NCBI RefSeq assembly: GCF_022751215.1
Contig: NZ_JAICDG010000003.1
Location: 868,001-932,000, forward strand
Direction of reading: 5' to 3'
Source: Actinomadura terrae
GTDB lineage: Bacteria; Actinomycetota; Actinomycetes; Streptosporangiales; Streptosporangiaceae
Length of the DNA: 64,000 nt
The notes beneath the pieces are model-generated. The model was not told the origin of the DNA, ran no database searches, and saw only the letters and a list, made by a program, of their open reading frames with translations. Within the stretch, counting starts at the first letter, position 1. Each line of letters starts with the position of its first letter. This document shows positions 7,266 through 16,535 of the stretch, one piece after another. The position numbers and the translations under genes are program-made.

Positions 7266-8735
7266 TCATCTCTCAGGGTGGCCGTGCGGCCGGACGATGG
7301 CGAGGGCGCGGGAAACGGCGTCCGCCAACGTTCCACCGGTGTCGATGGTGGTCGCCTCGGGCCAGGGGTCGGCGTGCGCGCGCATGTCTGCGGCGGTGCC
7401 GGCGTCGGCGTCGGACGCGCCCCGGGGGCGGCTCCGCATGCGCTCGGCGCAGACGGATTCGGGGACCTCGCAGCGCAGCGACGTGAGGCTCGCGTGCTCT
7501 CGCCCGGCCACGGCGGCGAGGAGGTCCCGGTTCTCCTTCGACGTCCACGACGCGTCCAGGATCACCGTCTCGCCGAGCCGGAGCAGCCCCTCCGCGCGCG
7601 CCGCCAGTTCGCGGTGGGTCCGCCTGCCCCATTCCGCGCCGTAGATGCCCTCGCCGTAGTCCGCCGGGGCCGGGCGCAGGGGGTCCAGGCCCGCGAGCTC
7701 CTTGCGGACGCGGTCGCTGCTGATCACCGAGCAGCCGAGCCGGTCGGCCAGCGCACCGGCGAGCGAGGTCTTGCCCGTGCCGGGAAACCCGCCGACGAGG
7801 ACGAGCCGCACCCGTCCGGCGCGCAGGTTCCGCAGCGCGACGTCCGCATAGGACCGCGCCTCGGCGGCGGCGTCCGGGGAACCCTGGGCATGCCTCAGGC
7901 AGGCCACCCTGGCGCGGACGAAGGCGCGGTAGGCGACGTAGTGGTGGCGCAGCGACGGCGGGGCGGGGTCGGCGGCGAACTCGGTGTACCAGCCGATGAA
8001 ATCCGTCGCGAGGTCGGCGGCGCCGAGGCGTTCGAGGTCCATCGCGAGGAACGAGGCGTCGTCCAGGCCGTCCAGCCGGCGCAGCCTCTCGTCGAACTCC
8101 AGGCAGTCGAGGATGCGCGGGCCGTCGTCCAGGCAGAAGATGTCGCCGGCCAGCAGGTCGCCGTGGCCGTCGACCACGCGTCCGTCGGCGATGCGCGCGT
8201 CGAACAGGGCCTCGCGGCCGGCGAGGAACTCCGTGGCGAGGTCCTCGATCTCGGTGGCCGCTCCGGCGTCGATCACGTCGTCGTGGAAGGGCCTCGCCTG
8301 CTCGAACCCGGCGCGCCAGCGCTTCTCGACCGCGTCGCGGGTCTCCTGGGCCGAGATCTCGGGGCCGCGCGGCGCCCGGGCGTGCCAGGCCGCCAGGGCG
8401 CGCGCGACGTCGCGCAGCGCGTCCCGCACCGGCGCCCCGGCCTCGACCAGTGTGGACAGGCGCCGGTCGGCGGGCATCCGGCGCATGACGACAAGGTGGT
8501 CGCAGGCGCCGCCGGGCGCGCTCACCTCGGCGACGCCGAGGTACACGTCCGGGGCGAAGCGCCTGTTCAGCCGGACCTCCTCCCGGCAGGCCCGCGCGCG
8601 CAGCTCGGGGGTGCTGAAGTCCACGAACCCGAGGTCCACCGGCTTCTTGAGCTTGTACGCGCGGTCGCCGACGAAGAACACCACGCCGATGTGGGTCTCG
8701 GTGACGGCGGCGCAGTCGTCCCTGCCGTCCTGCAT
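7266..8735 (-). CDS. APH-like phosphotransferase fused to P-loop (AAA/zeta-type) kinase, Rv2004c-like
   Basis: 489 residues. The N-terminal about 300 residues are aminoglycoside-phosphotransferase-like: HGDLLAGDIF at 191-200 carries the catalytic HGD loop and ILDCLEFDE the metal-binding Asp. The C-terminal domain has a Walker A motif GGFPGTGKTS at 315-324 followed by a Zeta-toxin/gluconokinase-type P-loop fold. The same architecture occurs in M. tuberculosis Rv2004c, a DosR-regulated protein of unknown function, next to a universal stress protein as here. The start at 8735 is the first ATG. A 15-base perfect palindrome lies just upstream. Substrate unknown. Confidence 0.85.
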   Translation of the reverse strand: MQDGRDDCAAVTETHIGVVFFVGDRAYKLKKPVDLGFVDFSTPELRARACREEVRLNRRFAPDVYLGVAEVSAPGGACDHLVVMRRMPADRRLSTLVEAGAPVRDALRDVARALAAWHARAPRGPEISAQETRDAVEKRWRAGFEQARPFHDDVIDAGAATEIEDLATEFLAGREALFDARIADGRVVDGHGDLLAGDIFCLDDGPRILDCLEFDERLRRLDGLDDASFLAMDLERLGAADLATDFIGWYTEFAADPAPPSLRHHYVAYRAFVRARVACLRHAQGSPDAAAEARSYADVALRNLRAGRVRLVLVGGFPGTGKTSLAGALADRLGCSVISSDRVRKELAGLDPLRPAPADYGEGIYGAEWGRRTHRELAARAEGLLRLGETVILDASWTSKENRDLLAAVAGREHASLTSLRCEVPESVCAERMRSRPRGASDADAGTAADMRAHADPWPEATTIDTGGTLADAVSRALAIVRPHGHPER

Positions 8736-8754
8736 GGCGTTCCCACCCTCTCGC

Positions 8755-8769
8755 CGCGGACCGTCCGCG
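8755..8769. promoter_or_regulatory. Palindrome upstream of Rv2004c-like gene
   Basis: CGCGGACCGTCCGCG is a perfect inverted repeat (7-bp arms, one central base) about 20 bases upstream of the start at 8735. It could be an operator for the minus-strand gene. It does not match the GGGAC-N4-GTCCC spacing. Confidence 0.3.
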
Positions 8770-8844
8770 AGTCAGTGCTGCGCCTACCCCGGAAACCGGC
8801 ACCGAAGACGAGCGCGTCGATGCCTCGGGCCCCCGCGTCAGGTA

Positions 8845-8858
8845 GGGACGAAGGTCCC
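8845..8858. promoter_or_regulatory. DevR/DosR-like box, perfect palindrome
   Basis: GGGACGAAGGTCCC is a perfect 14-base palindrome fitting the actinobacterial DevR/DosR/OsdR consensus. It lies 59 bases upstream of the ATG of the GNAT-acyl-CoA-synthetase pseudogene and is the strongest of the three boxes in the island. Confidence 0.6.
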
Positions 8859-8916
8859 GGAGGGGGATGACCTTGGGGACCTGCCCCGGCGGCCCGTCCC
8901 GCCCGAGGCTGGGGGG

Positions 8917-11365
8917 ATGACACAGAACCCCGCGGACGCGCCGGTGTTCGCGCTGCTGACCGATGGTGTCCAGGTGGAGATCAGGCGGCTGCGCGCGGCC
9001 GACTTCGACGCGGTGTGCGACCTGCACCGCGAGCTGAGCGAGGAGAGCCTCCACCTGCGGTTCCTCGGCCTTAACCGGCCCATGGGAGCCCAGGTCGCCG
9101 ACCGCGTGCGGCACCGCCGGGTCGGGACGCTGCTGCTGGAACATCTCGGCTCGCTGGCCCGCGCACGCGGGGTCGTGGCCTTCCGCGCCGACGCGCTCGC
9201 CGCGAACACGACGATGCCGCTGGTCTCCGACGAGGGGTATCTGAGCGCGGTGGCCGAACGGGAGCGGCGGGCGGACGTGGCGAGCCTGGAACCGCTGCTG
9301 CGGCCGCGGGTGATCGCGGTCGTCGGGGCGTCCTGGCGGCGCGGGACGGTGGGCGCCGAACTCGTCCGCAACATCGTCTCCGGCGGCTTCAAGGGCGCCG
9401 TCCACGCGGTGAACCCCCGCGCCGCCGGGGCCGACCTGCACGGCGTCCCCTGCGTGGCGACGCTCGCCGAGCTGCCGGAGCGGCCGGACCTGGTGGTCGT
9501 CACGGTGCCCGCCGACGCCGTGGTGGGAGTGGCCGCCGACTGCGGGCGGTCCGGCGCCTCCGCGCTCGTGGTGATCAGCTCGGGGCTGAGCGTCGCGGAC
9601 GGGCGGGAGCTCATGGCGGTCTGCCGCGAGTACGGGATGCGGCTGGTCGGTCCGAACTGCCTGGGCGTCGCCAACACCGACGTCTCGCTGGACGCGACGT
9701 TCGGCATCCGACATCCCGTGCCCGGCCGCGCGGGGGTGGCGTCCAGTCGGGCGGCGTCGGGATCGCCCTCCTGGAAGAGCTGTCGCGGCTGGGCGTGGGT
9801 GTCTCCTCGTTCGCCTCCGTCGGCGACAAGTACGACGTCAGCGCCAACGACATGCTCATGTGGTGGGAGTCGGAGGAGACGACGCGGCTCGGAATCCTGC
9901 ACGTGGAGTCGTTCGGCCACCCCCGCAAGTTCGCCGGGGCGGCCCGCCGGGTCGCCGCCCGGATGCCGCTGCTGACCGTTCTCGCCGGGCGGTCCGCGCC
10001 GGGCACGCGGGCCGCCGCGTCCCACACCGCTGCGGCTGCCACCCCGGAGATCACACGTCGGGCGCTGTTCGAGCAGGCCGGGATCGTGGCGACCGACGAC
10101 CTCGGCGAGCTGGTGGACGCGGCGGCGCTGCTGGCGACCCAGCCGGCCCCGGGCGGCCCGAGGGTGGCGGTGGTGTCCAACGCGGGCGGGGCGGGGGTGC
10201 TGGCCGCCGATGCGTGCGCCGACGCGGGGCTCCCCGTCCCGCTTCTGGACGAGGAGACGCAGGCGCGCCTCGCTCGGCTGCTCCCGGACGGCGCGGCGAC
10301 CGCCAACCCCGTCGACACCACCGCCGCCGTCTCCGCCGACGCCTTCCGCGAGGCCCTCGACGTGATCGCCGCGGACGCGTCGGTCGACGCCGTCCTGGCC
10401 CTGGTCGCCCCGACCGCGCTCGCCGACCTGCGGGACGCGCTCGGCGGTACCGCCAAACCGACGGCTGCGGTGGTGCTGTAGCAGGCCGAGACCGTCACGA
10501 TCAACGAGACCGGCGTGCCCTGCTACGCCTATCCCGAGAACGCCGTCCGCGCGCTCGCCCACGCCCGGTCCTACGCCCGGCGCCGCGACCTCCCCCGCGA
10601 ACCGCCCCCGGCCCTGCCCGGACTCCGCCCGGACTCCGCCCGGACGAGGCGGCGGCCGCCATCGCCGGTTTCCTGGTCGACCACCCCTCCGGCGGCTGGC
10701 TGCCGCCCGCCGCCGCCTTCCGGCTGCTGGATGCCTACGGGCTGCCGCCGGCCCCGTGGCGCTGGGCGGAGTCCGCCGACCGGGCCGTCGCCGCGGCCCG
10801 CGAGCTGGGCGTCCCGGTGGCGGTGAAGGGGCACGTCCCCGGCGTCCTGCACAAGTCGGCGGCGTGCGGCGTGCGTCTCGGTCTGGAGGGCGAACAAGCC
10901 GTCCGCGCCGCCTTCGCCGACCTGGCCGGACGCTTCGGCGGCGACATGGAAGGGGCAGTCGTCCAGGCGAGGGCGGGGGAGGGCGTCGAGGTGCTGTGCG
11001 GCGCCGTCCAGGACGAGGTCTTCGGCGCCGTCGTGATCTTCGGGGCGGGCGGCGTGGATACCGACGCGCTCGCCGACCGGGCGGCCCGGCTCGCCCCGCT
11101 GACGACCGGGGAGGCGGCCGAGCTGATCCGCGAACCCCGCGTGTCCACCCTGCTCATGGGCCATCCCGCCCGTCCGGCGGCGGACCTCGCGGCGCTGCGC
11201 GACGCCCTCCTGCGGCTGTCGCGGCTCGCGGCCGACCACCCCGAGATCATCGAGCTCGAACTCAACCCCACGATCGTCCGCCCCGACGGCGCCGTGGCCG
11301 TTGACGCCCGCGTCCGCCTCGCCCCCCACCAGGCATGGGACCCGTACCTGCGCCGCCTCCGCTGA
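8917..11365 (+). pseudogene. GNAT-acyl-CoA synthetase (ADP-forming type), inactivated
   Basis: The remains show, in order, a GNAT acetyltransferase start (VEIRRLRAADFDAVCDLH), the CoA-binding domain (RVIAVVGASWRRGTVGAEL), a succinyl-CoA-ligase-like domain (VAVVSNAGGAGVLAADA) and an ATP-grasp domain (VAVKGHVPGVLHKSAACGV). Lesions: segments of the GNAT domain are missing between about 9105 and 9120 and near 9210; one base is lost near 9737, so the expected FQSGGVGIAL is read out of frame; a TAG interrupts the frame at 10479-10481; and the 11-base unit at 10621-10631 is duplicated at 10632-10642, shifting frame again. Intact relatives make acyl-CoA with ATP and acetylate lysines. A DevR-like box precedes it. 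Confidence 0.85.
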
Positions 11366-11391
11366 CGGCGCGACACCACCCGAACGCGCCG

Positions 11392-14016
11392 CTAGCCGTC
11401 GGTGGACGCGGCGAGGTGGTGGGCGAGGGCCGTCAGTGTCGCGGAGGGGTCGGCGGGCGGCCGGCCCTGCGCCAGCCGGGCGTTCCCGCCGCCCCGCCCG
11501 TCCAGGACCCGCTTGACCAGGTCGCCGGCGGACACCCCGGCGTCCTGGGCCGCCTGGTTGGCGGCGACCGCGAGTCCCGACGGCGACGTCACGGCCGCGA
11601 CGCCCGGACGGCGGGCGGGCAGCCGATCGACGATCAGTTCCGCGAGGCGGCGCGGGGACGCGTCGGTGCGGGCGCGGGCGAAGCGGACCCCGCCCGCGTC
11701 CGCGGCCTGGGCGGCGGCGGTGTCGGCCTCGGCGACCGCCACCTGGTCGCGCAGCAGCCGGTTGACGCGCTCGGCCTCCTTGAGCTTCTCGACCAGGCCC
11801 GCGACGCGGTCGGGGAGCTGGTCCCTGGGCGCGTTCAGCCGCGCGGCGATCTCGGCGACGAGGTCCCGCTCGCGGGCGAGGTAGCGGAACGACTCCAGGC
11901 CGGTGACGGCCTCGACGCGCCGCCGCCCGGAGCCGACCGACGACTCGCCGGTGACGGTGATGCTGCCGACCTGCGCGGCGTGCTCCACATGGGTCCCGCC
12001 GCACAGCTCCCGCGACCACGCGCCGCCGATCTCCACCACCCGCACGACGTCGTCGTAGGTCTCGCCGAACAGCGCCAGCGCGCCGAGCTCGCGGGCCTGC
12101 GCCAGCGGCATGTGGCGGACCTCGACCGGGAGGTCGCGGCGGATGGCGAGGTTCGCGATGTCCTCGATCTCGCTGCGCGCGGCGTCCGACAGCGTCCCCT
12201 GCCAGGAGAAGTCCAGGCGCAGGTAGCCGGGACGGTTGTAGGAGCCGGACTGCACGGCGCCCGGGCCGAGGGCGGCGCGCAGCGCGGCGTGCACGATGTG
12301 GGTGCCCGAGTGCGCCTGGCGGGCGCCGAGCCGCCATTCGGGGTCGACCTCGGCGCGCACCCGCAGGCCGGGCGCGATCTCGCCGCCGGTGATCCGGACC
12401 TGGTGGGTGATCAGCCCCTTGACCGGCCGCTGGACGTTCAGCACCTCGGCTGCCAGGCCGGGGGCGCGCAGGCTGCCCGCGTCGCTGTCCTGCCCGCCGG
12501 ACTCGGCGTAGAAGGGGGTGCGGTCCAGGATCACGGTGACGATCTCGCCCTCGCCCGCCGAGCCCGCCGGGGCGCCCTCGCGCAGCACGGCGAGGACGGT
12601 CGCCTCGGCGGTGAGGGTGTCGTAGGCGACCCAGTCGGTCGGGCCGCCGGCGTCCAGCAGCGACCGGTAGAGCCCGGCGTCGGCGTGGCCGGTCTTCTTG
12701 GCCTGCGCGTCCTGCCGGGCCTTGCGCCGCTGCTCGGCCATGAGCCGCCGGAAGCCGTCGACGTCCACGTCGAGGCCCCGCTCGGAGGCGATCTCGACGG
12801 TCAGGTCGATCGGGAACCCGTAGGTGTCGTGGAGCTGGAACGCCGTCGCGGCGGGCAGCGGACCGGACGTCCCGGAGAGGGCCCGTCCCAGCAGGGCGCT
12901 GCCCTGGCGCAGGGTGCCGCGGAAGGCGTCCTCCTCGCCGTAGGCGTAGGAGGCGATCCGCTCGAAGTCGGTGGCCAGCTCGGGGTAGGACGGCGCCATG
13001 CAGTCGCGGGCGACGGGCAGCAGGTGGGGGAGCGCGGGGTCCTCGTACCCGAGCTGCCGGACGCTGCGGACGGCCCGGCGCAGGATGCGGCGCAGCACGT
13101 AGCCGCGCCCCTCGTTCGCGGGGGTCACCCCGTCCCCGATCATCATCAGGGCCGTGCGCACATGGTCGGCGACCACCCGCAGCCGCACGTCCTGCTCACC
13201 CTGCCCCGCGCCGTAGGCGGTGCCGGTGAGCTCGGCGGCGGCGTCCAGGATCGGACGGGTCTCGTCGATCTCGTAGAGGTTGTCGACGCCCTGGAGCAGT
13301 ACCGCCATGCGCTCCAGGCCCATGCCGGTGTCGATGTTGCGGGACGGAAGCTCGCCGAGGATCGGATAGTCCTCCTTTCCGCTGCCCTCGCCGCGCTCGT
13401 ACTGCATGAAGACCAGGTTCCAGAACTCCAGGAACCGGTCCTCGTCGACCTCGGGGCCGCCGTCGCGGCCGTACGCGGGGCCCCGGTCGTAGAACAGCTC
13501 CGAGCAGGGGCCGCACGGGCCCGGGACGCCCATGGACCAGAAGTTGTCGGCCTTGCCCCGCCGGACGATCCGCGCCTCGGGCAGCCCGATCCGGTCGCGC
13601 CACAGCGCGTACGCCTCGTCGTCGTCCTGGTAGACCGTGGCCCAGATCCGGCCGGCGTCCAGCCCGTACCCGCCGTCGGCCACCGGCTTGACGACCAGGT
13701 CCCAGGCGAGCGCGATCGCCTCCTCCTTGAAGTAGTCGCCGAAGGAGAAGTTGCCGTTCATCTGGAAGAACGTGCCGTGCCGAGTGGTCCTGCCGACCTC
13801 GTCGATGTCGAGCGTCCGCACGCACTTCTGCACGCCGGCCATCCGCCGGCGCGGCGGGGTCCGCTGCCCGAGCAGGTAGGGCTTGAACGGCACCATCCCG
13901 GCGTTCACGAACAGCAGCGTCGGGTCGTCGGCCGGGAGCGGGGCGCTGGCGGCCACCTGGTGCCCCGCCGCCTCGAAGTGCGCGAGGAACCGCCGCCTGA
14001 CCTCTGCCGTACGCAA
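11392..14016 (-). CDS. alaS: Alanyl-tRNA synthetase (probable second copy)
   Basis: An 874-residue, full-length class II synthetase. Aminoacylation domain: [19 protein letters not shown] (79-97) is motif 2, and [10 protein letters not shown] (227-236) belongs to motif 3. Editing-domain zinc ligands are present: HxxxH (His569, His573 in HSGTH) and CxxxH (Cys672, His676 in CGGTH). The C-Ala domain has [10 protein letters not shown]. It starts with TTG at 14016 behind AAAGGAG at 6-7 base spacing. Housekeeping alaS in actinomycetes normally sits with the Holliday-junction resolvase ruvX and mltG; here it is divergent from a tsaD homologue, which suggests a paralogue. A catalytically active enzyme is expected. 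Confidence 0.92.
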   Translation of the reverse strand: MRTAEVRRRFLAHFEAAGHQVAASAPLPADDPTLLFVNAGMVPFKPYLLGQRTPPRRRMAGVQKCVRTLDIDEVGRTTRHGTFFQMNGNFSFGDYFKEEAIALAWDLVVKPVADGGYGLDAGRIWATVYQDDDEAYALWRDRIGLPEARIVRRGKADNFWSMGVPGPCGPCSELFYDRGPAYGRDGGPEVDEDRFLEFWNLVFMQYERGEGSGKEDYPILGELPSRNIDTGMGLERMAVLLQGVDNLYEIDETRPILDAAAELTGTAYGAGQGEQDVRLRVVADHVRTALMMIGDGVTPANEGRGYVLRRILRRAVRSVRQLGYEDPALPHLLPVARDCMAPSYPELATDFERIASYAYGEEDAFRGTLRQGSALLGRALSGTSGPLPAATAFQLHDTYGFPIDLTVEIASERGLDVDVDGFRRLMAEQRRKARQDAQAKKTGHADAGLYRSLLDAGGPTDWVAYDTLTAEATVLAVLREGAPAGSAGEGEIVTVILDRTPFYAESGGQDSDAGSLRAPGLAAEVLNVQRPVKGLITHQVRITGGEIAPGLRVRAEVDPEWRLGARQAHSGTHIVHAALRAALGPGAVQSGSYNRPGYLRLDFSWQGTLSDAARSEIEDIANLAIRRDLPVEVRHMPLAQARELGALALFGETYDDVVRVVEIGGAWSRELCGGTHVEHAAQVGSITVTGESSVGSGRRRVEAVTGLESFRYLARERDLVAEIAARLNAPRDQLPDRVAGLVEKLKEAERVNRLLRDQVAVAEADTAAAQAADAGGVRFARARTDASPRRLAELIVDRLPARRPGVAAVTSPSGLAVAANQAAQDAGVSAGDLVKRVLDGRGGGNARLAQGRPPADPSATLTALAHHLAASTDG

Positions 14017-14077
14017 TGTCCGCTCCTTTGCTGCATTAGATTTGCAACTGCGAGTCTATTGCGACAAGGGGGCCGGT

Positions 14078-15133
14078 GTGGCGGTGGTGCTCGGCATCGA
14101 GAGCTCGTGCGACGAGACCGGCGCGGGCGTGGTGTCCGGCGGACGGCTGCTCGGCTCCGCGCTGTCCTCGTCCATGGACGAGCACGCCCGCTTCGGAGGC
14201 GTCGTCCCGGAGATCGCGGCCCGCGCGCACCTGCACGCGCTCGCGCCGTGCGTGCGCACGGCGATGGACGAGGCGGACATCCGCCCGTCCGACCTGGACG
14301 CGATCGCCGTCACCTCCGGGCCGGGCCTGGCGACCGCGCTCCAGACCGGTGTGGCCGCCGCCAAGGCGTACGCGCTCGCCTGGAACCTGCCGCTGTACGG
14401 CGTCCACCACCTGGCCGGGCACGTCGCGGCCGACACGCTGGAGCACGGCCCGCTGCCCCGGCGGTCCGTCGCGCTGATCGTCTCCGGCGGGCACACGTCG
14501 TTGCTCCTGCTGGGCGACCTGGCCCGGGACCCGATCGTCCACCTCGGCGACACCCGCGACGACGCCGCGGGGGAGGCGTTCGACAAGGTCGCCCGCATCC
14601 TCGGCCTCGGCTACCCGGGCGGACCCGCCGTGGACCGCGCCGCCCGCGACGGCGACCCCGCCGCCGTCCGCTTCCCCCGCGCGATGCTCGGCGCGGGGTT
14701 CGACTTCTCCTTTTCCGGCCTCAAGACCGCCGTCGCCCGGCACGTGGAGGCCTCAGGCGCACGGCACGTGGAGAACACAGGCGCCCGCGCGCCGCTGGCC
14801 GACATCGCCGCCTCGTTCCAGGAGGCCGTCGCGGACGTCCTGACGGCCAAGGCCGTCGCGGCCTGCCGCGCGCACGACGTCGACACCCTGACCATCGTCG
14901 GCGGCGTCGCCGCGAACGGGCGGCTGCGGGAACTGGCCGCCGAACGCTGCGCCGCCGCCGGTCTCGTCCTGCGCGTCCCGCCCCCGCGGCTGTGCACCGA
15001 CAACGGCGCGATGATCGCCGCCGTCGGCGAACTCCTCGTGGGCGCGGACGCCCCACCCGCCGGCCTGACCCTGACGACCGACCCCTCGGCCCCCCTCCAC
15101 CAAGCCGCCCTGGTCCCGTCCCCGTCCAACTGA
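14078..15133 (+). CDS. tsaD: TsaD/Kae1 tRNA N6-threonylcarbamoyltransferase homologue (probable second copy)
   Basis: 351 residues from GTG at 14078, preceded by AAGGGGG. Family features: [12 protein letters not shown] at the N-terminus, the metal-binding HHLAGH (His111, His115), [20 protein letters not shown], and [11 protein letters not shown] near the C-terminus. TsaD transfers threonylcarbamoyl to A37 of ANN-decoding tRNAs with TsaB and TsaE. Housekeeping tsaD is normally beside tsaB, rimI and alr, none of which are present here. An 8-residue tandem repeat ([16 protein letters not shown], 14738-14785) is inserted after the SGLKTA segment. Only 61 bases separate it from the divergent alaS. 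Confidence 0.9.
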   Translation: MAVVLGIESSCDETGAGVVSGGRLLGSALSSSMDEHARFGGVVPEIAARAHLHALAPCVRTAMDEADIRPSDLDAIAVTSGPGLATALQTGVAAAKAYALAWNLPLYGVHHLAGHVAADTLEHGPLPRRSVALIVSGGHTSLLLLGDLARDPIVHLGDTRDDAAGEAFDKVARILGLGYPGGPAVDRAARDGDPAAVRFPRAMLGAGFDFSFSGLKTAVARHVEASGARHVENTGARAPLADIAASFQEAVADVLTAKAVAACRAHDVDTLTIVGGVAANGRLRELAAERCAAAGLVLRVPPPRLCTDNGAMIAAVGELLVGADAPPAGLTLTTDPSAPLHQAALVPSPSN

Positions 15134-15195
15134 TCGAACAAAATGAGCCCGACGGGCGCTTTCACACAGCCCGCCTCCGGGAGCACGCTGCGGTG

Positions 15196-15687
15196 TTACA
15201 ACTGAGCCGGGTCGATACCGGGGGGAAGAAGCGAGGCCCTGTTCCACCTCTGGAATACGAGATTGGTGCGCACCAGGGCGATCTCGTCACGGGCCGTGTA
15301 CTTGTCGAGGACGATGCGTTGCAGATCGTTCGCGCTCTCCACGGCCACATGCACCAGGAAGTCCTCGGGGCCGGCCAGGTGGTAGAGGTAGCGCGTCTCC
15401 GGTTGACTCAGCACGAACTCGACGAAGGGATCGACGAGCGGCCGTTTGTGCGGGCGCACCTGAAGGAAGAGCAGCGCCTCCAGCGGACGGCCGAGCTTTT
15501 CCGGATCGACCTCGACGCGATGGCCGGTGATTATACCGGCTCGGCGGAGCCGGTTCACCCGTTCTAAACACGTCGAGGGTGCAAGGTGAACGGTCGCGGC
15601 GAGATCCTTGTTGTTAATCCGTCCATTATTCTGTAGCGCCGCCAAGATCTTGATGTCCGTCGTATCGAGTTTGAGGTCTGGAGTCAC
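15196..15687 (-). CDS. Lrp/AsnC-family regulator
   Basis: 163 residues from GTG at 15687. The N-terminal helix-turn-helix is visible (NGRINNKDLAATVHLAPSTC), followed by an AsnC ligand-binding domain (about residues 75-150) of the kind that binds amino acids and forms octamers. It is divergent from a LysE-family exporter gene, a frequent pair in which the regulator senses the exported amino acid and activates export. The operator should lie in 15688-15777, but I see no clear palindrome there. Confidence 0.88.
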   Translation of the reverse strand: MTPDLKLDTTDIKILAALQNNGRINNKDLAATVHLAPSTCLERVNRLRRAGIITGHRVEVDPEKLGRPLEALLFLQVRPHKRPLVDPFVEFVLSQPETRYLYHLAGPEDFLVHVAVESANDLQRIVLDKYTARDEIALVRTNLVFQRWNRASLLPPGIDPAQL

Positions 15688-15777
15688 TCCACGAATCCTA
15701 TACGAGCTTGATTGGTCGAAGCCGTCCGGCAGGCAGACTGGGATGCGTTGTCCATTCGACTGTCAACGGCTCAGGTG

Positions 15778-16449
15778 ATGATCAACAATCTCCTTATCTT
15801 CGTAGGAACGACCTTCCTCGTGCTGGTGGTGCCCGGTCCCGATTTCGTGCTGGTGACCAGGAACACTCTCACGGGAAGTCGCGCCCAGGGATACCTCACC
15901 GCTTTGGGCATCTGTGCCAGTCTGGTCTTTCTGACCGCTCTCACCGCGACGGGTGTGGCGGCGGTCATCGCCCAGAACGACACGATGTCCACGGCGCTTC
16001 GCATAGCGGGTGGCTCATACCTCCTATTGCTCGCCTGGCAATTGATCGGCGCCGCCAGGGGCCGGCAGGCGGAGGCGGAGGCGCCCGTACTGAAAGCGGC
16101 GGAACCGATCGGCAGGGGTACGACGGCGGTAGCCGCACCGCCCCGGCAAGTGATCGCCCTACCGCTGGTCCAAGGCTTCCTCAACAACGTCCTCAACCCG
16201 AAGGCGCTGATATTCTACTTGACCTTCTTGCCCCAGTTCCTGGATCCGGCTAGGCAGATACTCGGGCAGGCTCTGCTGCTGGGGTTTCTCGTCGTCTGCT
16301 GCGCGGCCGTCTGGTGGGGCCTTTACATCACCATCATCGGCCGGCTGGGACGCGTCATGGCGAAGCGGTCCGTGCGGATGTGGATCGACGCCGGCGCGGG
16401 GGCGGCGCTCGGTGCGCTCGGTGTGTTCATCCTGTTCGGCCAGCTGTGA
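15778..16449 (+). CDS. LysE/RhtB-family amino-acid exporter
   Basis: 223 residues, six hydrophobic segments. FLVLVVPGPDFVLVTRNTL near the N-terminus is the LysE/RhtB signature with the conserved PGPD, and FLNNVLNPKALIFYLTFLPQ in the middle is the second family motif. The ATG at 15778 puts the first helix at the N-terminus; a TTG at 15712 would add 22 unsupported residues. Expected to export amino acids at the inner membrane. Its Lrp-type regulator is divergent. It ends facing the radical SAM gene across a strong bidirectional terminator. Confidence 0.87.
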   Translation: MINNLLIFVGTTFLVLVVPGPDFVLVTRNTLTGSRAQGYLTALGICASLVFLTALTATGVAAVIAQNDTMSTALRIAGGSYLLLLAWQLIGAARGRQAEAEAPVLKAAEPIGRGTTAVAAPPRQVIALPLVQGFLNNVLNPKALIFYLTFLPQFLDPARQILGQALLLGFLVVCCAAVWWGLYITIIGRLGRVMAKRSVRMWIDAGAGAALGALGVFILFGQL

Positions 16450-16467
16450 TCGGAGGTGAATGGGCTC

Positions 16468-16520
16468 GGCCCGCCGCCTCCGCGACCGGTCACGGAGACC
16501 GGCAGTGGAGGCGGCGGGCC
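16468..16520. terminator. Bidirectional terminator hairpin
   Basis: A perfect 14-bp stem, GGCCCGCCGCCTCC (16468-16481) and its complement (16507-16520), with a 25-base loop holding smaller complementary segments. It separates the convergent lysE and radical SAM genes and can act for both. Confidence 0.75.
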
Positions 16521-16535
16521 TGGGCTCGAAGGACG

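Noticed and set aside
7273-9714. An 813-codon minus-strand frame covering the Rv2004c-like gene and the synthetase remnant
   Set aside because: Different frame from the recognisable kinase fusion, Arg/Pro-rich and without motifs.
11335-15567. A 1410-codon open frame on the plus strand
   Set aside because: It runs antisense to alaS and then out of frame through tsaD. Long antisense frames are routine in GC-rich codon-biased DNA, and the composition shows no domain.
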